From positions 1,426,001 to 1,490,000 of the forward strand of contig JACGCM010002776.1 in the NCBI GenBank assembly GCA_014058105.1: a DNA stretch of 64,000 nt. Direction: 5' to 3'. Under the pieces are notes generated by a model. It was not told the origin of the DNA. It saw nothing but the letters and a program-made list of their open reading frames with translations, and searched no databases. The position numbers and the translations under genes were made by a program. Shown piece by piece: positions 57,698 through 64,000 of this stretch. Source of the DNA: Kingdonia uniflora. Its lineage: Eukaryota; Streptophyta; Magnoliopsida; Ranunculales; Circaeasteraceae. How positions within the stretch are numbered: the stretch's first letter is position 1; every line of letters begins with the position of its first letter.

Positions 57698-57710
57698 TCA
57701 AGTGGAAGAT
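57698..57710 (+). other. Polypurine tract of the copia element
   Basis: TCAAGTGGAAGAT ends directly before TGTTGGG. A second, similar AAGTGGGAGAT occurs at about 57585 and may be a duplicated tract. Confidence 0.6.
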
Positions 57711-58756
57711 TGTTGGGTGTGAACTCAAATTGGAAGAATTGTCGAATAACAGAAGTAGTCAAAGTCATTCGAGCGAAAATGAAAGTCGTTCGAACGAGCT
57801 TCTAAGTCGTTCGAACGAGATTATTTGTTTTCGCGTTTTGGAACTTGGTTCGTCAAAGTCGTTCGAACAAGCTTGGATGCAGTTCGAACGAGTTGTTGTT
57901 TTCCAGGGCTGGAGACCAATTATCGTTAAAGTCGTTCGAACGAGCTTGAAGTCGTTCGAATGAGCTATGCGTAGGTTTGCCTTCTGGAATGTTGAGTATG
58001 CCTCGAGATCCATTCTACTTGTATTTAGTTCCCTAAGTATATAAAATGGACATAGTTTATTTGTTTATGCAATCTTTCTTTGTGTGAGTTTAATTCTAGA
58101 TACCTAGAATTTGAGATACTCCATTAAAGCTTGAGAAGCTTGGAGAGATCGTTGTAACCTGTTTGATCATCATAGTAGATTGTTCGGGGAATGGTTTTTT
58201 ATCCGTAAGGGTTTTTCACTTCCCTCCTCCGAGAAAATCATTATGTTCTTATTTGCGGTTAATTTCTTATTGACGTTTCCATTTATCATTCTTGGGCGAG
58301 GGATTGGGATTAGCTACCCTAATTCCTAACAAGTGGTGTCAGAGTCGATGGTTTGGCTGGGCGTATCTTAATGTATCGACACGTCTCTCCAATCGTTCGA
58401 GGTGGAGCTCATGTTCTCTCTCCGTGAAGCTCAAAATGAACGATTGTTCTAGCATAGATGTGCGGTGGTGGTGGACGGTTATCGTTCGAGGTGGAGCTCA
58501 TATTTGCTTCTGTGCAGCTCAAAATGGACGGTTGTTGACTTACGGTGTTTGATCCAAGGTGGAGATTGTTAAGATCGGTGGATCAAAGTTAATCCTACAT
58601 CGGGTAGAAGATGTAGTTCACACAAGAATATAAAAAAGATACTGACTATTAAGTTTCACCGATGCCTTTTAAGAATAAAACCCCACACCTAGCCCAACCC
58701 AACTAGGTGGTAAAGGTGGGGACAATATCGGTGCAATGGGGGCTCGGGCCCTAACA
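57711..58756 (+). repeat. 3' LTR of the copia element
   Basis: It is 1046 bp, TGTTGGGTGTG to GGGCCCTAACA. It keeps the palindrome array (57765-57966; perfect TCGTTCGAACGA at 57786, 57807 and 57932) and a TATATAAAA box at 58038-58046. It is slightly longer than the 5' LTR because of an extra palindrome-bearing segment. Confidence 0.9.
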
Positions 58757-59381
58757 TTGGCTTATTGTTTTTTGTAAACTTATGGAGGATAATGCTAAAG
58801 GGAAGGCAATATAGAGGATGTAAACTTCAATTTTGTCTGTATAGATGGTCCACGGGTACCTAACCCTAGGTTGCCTTGCAAAAGGAAAAAAATAAGAAAA
58901 ATATTGTTCCAGCAACAAAGACTGTCAGTTCCGTCTGACCGGCTGTCCCGCCGGATATCTCTAGTAAAAAAAAGCCCAAAGACAGACAGTTTAACTAATA
59001 AGAATTGCGTGCATCAACTATTCCATGTGGTCATAATAAGCAAGTTCCTCATACATGAATGTTGGGGAAACCGTGTAGAATACTTCCCCATACACAATTT
59101 AGTTTTATCCGATTAAGATTAGGTTTCTACAAACCTCATAGGTCGCTTGAAGGGAATGACTGTTACTAACCCTCTCATCTCATACAAAGGATCTCTTTCT
59201 GGTCATTTTCTTACCCCACTAATAATGCCTAAAATCATCTAAAGCTACTCCAACAGTGATGCAAAATACTTTTTTAAGTGACTTAATTGGAGATCAACTG
59301 AATTATAACTGCCACAAACTAACACTATTATCTTCTTCTTCCCCAAATCATGAAATCTCCAATTTCCCTAAAACCCTAAAA
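58757..59381 (+). other. Region upstream of the EMB976-like gene
   Basis: Genomic sequence between the copia LTR and the PPR gene. No gene is seen in it. The leader of the PPR gene must lie in its last part. An in-frame upstream ATG at 59256 exists but is not preferred. Confidence 0.45.
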
Positions 59382-61595
59382 ATGGTTTCTCTCAAAACCC
59401 ATTTTCTCTCTCCAAACAGTCCCCAACCAAACCCTAAACACCCAAAAACCCCAAAACCTCCCCAAAACCCCAATTTCACACTCCTCTGTTCCACCACTCC
59501 AGACCCATGGACCCTTAGTGATGGCAACAAACACATCTCAAAACCCTACAAATCCCATTACAAAAAGCCTCTGTCTGATGACAATGCACGTCGAATCATC
59601 AAAGCGAAAGCGCAGTACTTGAGTGTGTTGAGGAGAAACCAGGGGTCCCATGCTCAAACCCCAAAGTGGATTCAGAGAAGTCCAGAACAAATGGTGAAGT
59701 ATTTGGAGGATGAGAGAGATGGGCATTTGTATGGGAAACATGTGATTGCCGCGATCAGGATTGTGAGGAGTTTGGCGACAAGGGTCGAAGGGTCATATAG
59801 TATGAGGGAGGTAATGGGGTCGTTTGTGACGAAGTTGACATTTAGGGAAATGTGTGTTGTGTTGAAGGAACAAAAGGGGTGGAGGCAAGTGAGGGATTTC
59901 TTTGATTGGATGAAGTTACAGGTAAAATTTGATTAATTTGAGCTTAGAATTGTCATTTATTTGCGTAAATTTCGTAGCTTTATATTCAGCATCGATGAAA
60001 ATGTAGAAGTAGAACTGGTTGCAATTGGGTTTTCTTAGTTTTGCACACAATGCGCAGTTCCATAGTTTTTTGTAAAACTCAGTGAGATAAGGTCTTTGTA
60101 AATGCAGCTTAGCTATCGACCAAGTGTAATTGTGTACACGATAGTTCTTCGTATATATGGCCAAGTTGGAAAGATCAAGCTGGCTGAACAGACCTTCTTG
60201 GAGATGATGGAAGCAGGTTGTGAGCCGGACGAAGTTGCATGTGGGACGATGTTATGTGCCTATGCTAGATGGGGACGTGTGAAAGCTATGTTGTCCTTCT
60301 ATTCTGCCGTTCGAGAGCGTGGGATCATACCTTCTGTTGCAGTTTTCAATTTTATGATCTCATCTTTGCAAAAGAAATCGTTTCATGGAAAAGTTGTAGA
60401 GTTGTGGAATCAAATGAGGGATGTGGGGGTGGGTCCTACTGATTTCACTTTTACGATTGTCATCTCTTCATTTGTGAAAGAGGGTCATATAGAGAAGGCT
60501 TTTGAGACTTTCAGTGAAATGAAAAGGTCTGGGTTTGTCCCCGAGGAGGTAACTTATAGCCTTTTGATCAGTGTATGTGTGAAAAAAGGTGATCATGATG
60601 ACGCTTTGAAGGTTTATGAAGAAATGAAGTTTAGGAGGATCGTTCCGAGTAATTACACGTGTGCTTCACTTCTAACTCTATTCTACAGAAATGGGGATTA
60701 CCCAAAAGCGCTCTCTCTCTTCTCGGAGATGGAAAAAAAGAAAATTGTTGTAGATGAAGTGATATATGGACTACTTATTCGAATATACGGCAAACTTGGT
60801 CTATATGAAGATGCACAGAAAGTTTTTGAAGAGATTGAAAATCTGGGCCTTCTAAATGACGAAAAAACATATGTAGCTATGGCACAAGTTCATCTAAACA
60901 TGGGACATTTTGAGAGAGCTTTATCTCTTATGGTTCTTATGAGGTCTAGGGACATTTGGTTATCGAGATCTGCATATATAATACTACTTCAATGTCATTC
61001 CATGAAGGAAGATGTGGGCTCTGTTGAAGTTACATTTCAGGCTTTATCTAAGACTGGACTTCCAGATGCATCCTCGTTTAAATACATGCTTAATTTGTAT
61101 ACGAGGCTAAATCTTCTCGAGAAGGCTAAAGCATTCATTGTTCGGATGAGAAAAGATCAAGTGCAATTTGACGAAGAACTTTTCAGAGCGGTGATGAAGA
61201 TATATTGTAAAGAGAGAATGCTGAAAGATGCTGAAGAATTAATAGAGGAGATTGGAAATACTAAGTTTGTCAAGGACAGTAAATTCATACAAACATTTTT
61301 TATGGCCATGCATAAAGCATCTGGGAGACCTGTGAATGATGCGCTCACGCTCAAGAGCTTAGAGCAACCTGATACTACAGCTCTTGAAATGTTGCTTACT
61401 TTGTACGTGGCAGATGGTGATTTAAGTAAAACAGTTCAAACTCTGAAAACTATGTTACAGATATCTGGTGGCTTGGCAGTAGCCAGTCAACTCATCAGCA
61501 AATTTACTAGAGAAGGCAAGATTCTTTCAATTTTTCTTTCTTCATCATATAAAGCAGTAGATTATAATTTGCTGCAGAAAAAAGACAATTCGTGA
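59382..61595 (+). CDS. EMB976: Pentatricopeptide repeat protein, EMB976 (At5g27270)-like, 3' end incomplete
   Basis: Exons 59382-59921 and 60108-61595 join in phase (GT-AG intron of 186 bp) to 675 residues. The Pro/Ser/Lys-rich start (MVSLKTHFLSPNSPQPNPKH) looks like an organelle transit peptide. FREMCVVLKEQKGWRQVRDF precedes about a dozen 35-residue P-class PPR motifs, such as PSVIVYTIVLRIYGQVGKIK and PDEVACGTMLCAYARWGRVK. These proteins bind organellar RNA, and the Arabidopsis gene is needed for embryo development. The match to EMB976 is strong to residue ~650 (SKFTREGK). The last 24 residues are unrelated and about one third of the usual length is missing. A possible GC donor (AAG|GCAAG at 61516/61517) could lead to exons beyond the window. 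Confidence 0.82.
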
Positions 61596-62739
61596 AACCT
61601 ACAAAGAATCCTAAATTAGGCGTACATAGATTAACATTACAGTGGTTCATAATAAAAACTTGTGCTCATTAATTGAAATATCTAACTTGAAAATCTCGAA
61701 AGAAAAAATTAGAAAATTATAACGGAAAAGATTGCAGAAAATTCCTTATCTATTCTTTTAAGTTTCTTTCAATTTTTCTTTCTTTCTTCCATCTATAATT
61801 GATAACATGATAACAAGCAGCCTTTTTCTTTAAGTGAAGTAAACATAGACAACAAATTATTTTTTCATTTGGAATCATGATATACCAGATAGACCCGTCT
61901 AAATTTTGGATGACCAACGCAATATTTTGTGTATACATCAGTCAAAAATCATTGTTGAAAGACGAAAAACATCGAATTCTTCTCTTTCACTCGTAACTGC
62001 AATGTGTACCCATGTGTCATGAATTCATAATAGATTTATGCCTTTTTTCTAAGGAACATGGTTTACATTCATGGCCAGGAAATATCATGAGGTTTTCAGA
62101 GCTCACCCACTTATAACTTTGGAGTTAGAGGACCATTAGAAAATAGATGTCCGATATAAAATGCATTCGTTGGCATATATAGAAAGATTCTATGGCTTTT
62201 ACCTATCTCTCTTCTGCACCTCCACATTTTTATTTTTTTTGAGAATGTAAAAATAGTTTATTACTCAATCGAGAAAAAATTTCTAAGGTAGAAAGATACA
62301 ACCCGGAGGCAAAGAGGAAAAGAAAAAGGAAAGCAATACAATGCACTCAACATCACACGAGATCCGCGATAATTAAATCCGTTCACCGAATCACTAGGTC
62401 TTCAAATGTAACCCCCTTCTGCATCTCTACATGTTTAAGTAGTAAAACCACTTTTAATTACCTAACGCACTTCAAATAGGTAAATAAGTTAAGGACAATC
62501 TCCCATACCTCGATCCCGATCTGAGAACAAAGAAGTAGGTGATCTACGATGGCGCTTGAAGTTCTAGAAACAATGCAAGAGGTTCCACGTCCATATATCT
62601 TCTTCTTAGCATGTCTCTAGCCAATGTACATTTCTAAGCCAACCCCCAAAGGTAAATGCCAGTTTAGACAGATTCCACATGTCCCAAACGATGTGTCTTA
62701 GGAAGTTCACGAACCGATACGACCTCTTTGTGCTTCTAC

Positions 62740-62773
62740 CATCACCCATCACCCATCACCCATCACCCATCAC
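62740..62773. repeat. (CATCACC)n microsatellite
   Basis: About five 7-bp units. On the minus strand it gives GGGTGAT repeats with four or more GGG runs separated by four bases, a G-quadruplex-capable pattern. Confidence 0.9.
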
Positions 62774-63910
62774 ATGTTCACACATAACGTAAACGCAAGC
62801 TATCCTACTTCCACTTTCATTCATCTTCTCCTTTCCACATTGTGAGAGATACCATTTAGTGTTGAGAGCCACAATTTCTTTATCAAAAAGATCTCTGCTG
62901 GAATCTGATCGGCTTAACTTGGCAGTTAAACTAGGAGACAACTTCTCCCGGTATCTCCTTTTCCTTTTCCTCAAAAAATAGGGATTTGAGTTGTTTTGGC
63001 ATGGTCTTAATATTTTTTTACGGCTTTGGTTAGAAGGGAGAGTGACCAACATAGATTTAGTTTTTTCTTAGATGTGCTCCTATGGAAGTGGGGAGCAGCC
63101 AACAAAACTCTTATCTTTTAGGAGAGAGATCACAACCTGTTAAATAAGTAGCCCGTTTGATTGAAAATGCTACCCTATTGGCGAGGTAGCTAGTACCTCC
63201 CTAAAGCTAGCTAATCAAAACTCTTATGTAAAATTTTATAGAAATGTTTCAAGGAACTGCCTTTCAAATTGAACAAGTGGACTGGGAGCTCGATTGTAAT
63301 GCGAGTGGGGTTGCATGGATAAAAAGGTGGGAGGATTGAATTTAAAGTTTCTTAAGGGCCGAGTGATTTCCTATGAAGGAGGTAGTTGTGGAGGTTCCGA
63401 AGCGATATGAAATTCTTTAGACCAAGGTCATTAAATCTAAGTACTATATGGAGGATTATGCATGCTTATTAATAGCTCACTACTTTTTGGTGTAAGGCTT
63501 TTGAGATCTTTTTAACATGTGGGACCACCTTAAATAGGATATTGGGATTAACATTTGAAACGGGAGGGTGTGATTCTAGCGTGATTTGTGGAATTAATGA
63601 AGGCTAATTGTGGTGGTGTATTCCTCCCTTTAAAATGCATGTGAACTTAAGTACGGGAAAGTGACAAAGTTTTATAATGAAGTTGAAAGATAAAACATGC
63701 ATTGCAGTTGAAAGATAAAACTTGTTTGCGGCATACATGTTGTCATGACCACGACCTATCAACATGTAGAATGTCTACTGTTATCGAGTATGATCCGACC
63801 CTGTTTGATAACAATTCCTTTTCCAGAATAGCAGTTTCTTCTGCAATATCAACACATCGCTATGGATCCCCCACCAGGTAATTGAATAGGAAGTAGGTAG
63901 GAACTGAATA

Positions 63911-63942
63911 CCCCCCCCCCCCCCCCCCCCACACACACACAC
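63911..63942. repeat. C homopolymer followed by (AC)n
   Basis: Twenty C in a row, then ACACACACACACA. Length may be unreliable in the assembly. Confidence 0.9.
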
Positions 63943-64000
63943 AAATATATCGGTTGATAGGTTTCAATATTCAACCCGGGCTCAACAAAATCCTTCCAAA

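Larger units (their letters stand above)
27345..58756 (+). mobile_element. Ty1/copia LTR retrotransposon, split by a nested 25.7-kb insertion
   Basis: LTRs lie at 27345-28369 and 57711-58756. A primer site for initiator-Met tRNA follows the 5' LTR. Gag and integrase are at 28412-30521, and reverse transcriptase/RNase H resumes at 56261. The order gag-INT-RT defines copia. Removing the nested element A leaves about 5.7 kb, a normal copia size. The flanks ATGGT (27340-27344) and TTGGC (58757-58761) share only the central TGG, so the target duplication is weak or decayed. Many stops are present. Confidence 0.88.
61596..64000. other. Right-end region, nothing coding recognised
   Basis: AT-rich sequence. 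No PPR motifs continue here on plus. The open frame 62756-63052 (minus) shows no domain features. It could be a long intron of the PPR gene or intergenic space. Confidence 0.5.

Noticed and set aside
57531..57963. Open frames over the copia 3' LTR
   Set aside because: They run across the LTR boundary and the palindrome array. No relation to copia proteins.
62756..63052. 98-codon minus frame at the right end
   Set aside because: It overlaps the microsatellite, shows no recognisable domain and has no supporting context.

Overview
The window is nuclear DNA of a flowering plant, probably a eudicot. The evidence is GT-AG introns, two single-copy plant genes (an RH5-type DEAD-box RNA helicase and an EMB976-type pentatricopeptide-repeat protein), and heavy loading with plant transposon families: Tat-lineage Ty3/gypsy, Ty1/copia, Mutator-like and MITE. 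The species cannot be told from the sequence. No rRNA, tRNA gene or CRISPR array was seen.

Layout. 1-5830: the 5' two thirds of a decayed Tat-type LTR retrotransposon on the minus strand (element C). 6422-19107: the RH5 helicase gene on the plus strand. Its 13 exons join in frame to 536 residues, and its large introns hold small duplications and SINE-like pieces. 19834-20496: a broken RING-H2 gene (minus). 20478-24798: about two copies plus part of a third of a 2.03-kb tandem repeat. Each full unit carries the promoter and N-terminal piece of the RING gene fused to an LTR-retrotransposon 3' end. 24799-26641: a Mutator-like element with long inverted repeats. 27345-58756: a stack of nested retrotransposons. 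59382-61595: the EMB976-like PPR gene, incomplete at its 3' end. 61596-64000: nothing coding recognised.

The stack opens with a copia element (LTRs 27345-28369 and 57711-58756; about 5.7 kb without its insert). It is split by Tat element A (LTRs 30522-31017 and 55767-56260). A is itself interrupted by a solo LTR (33709-34287), a MITE (37457-37831) and a 12.2-kb Tat element B (40430-52587) flanked by a perfect 5-bp duplication CTTCT.

The most interesting signal is on the strand opposite to pol in A and B, between integrase and the 3' LTR. Each holds a long coding region with short canonical introns (75-180 bp), a domain resembling the plant 'putative gypsy type transposon' family, and a coiled-coil tail. 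Nearer the 3' LTR lie small antisense ORFs with similar layout, several with a TATA box just upstream. Antisense ORFs are known in Tat elements. The spliced structure, the conservation between two diverged families and the extra LTR-proximal micro-ORFs deserve a check. A 73-bp array of palindromes in the copia U3, and a duplicated splice acceptor in the last RH5 intron, are separate points of interest.
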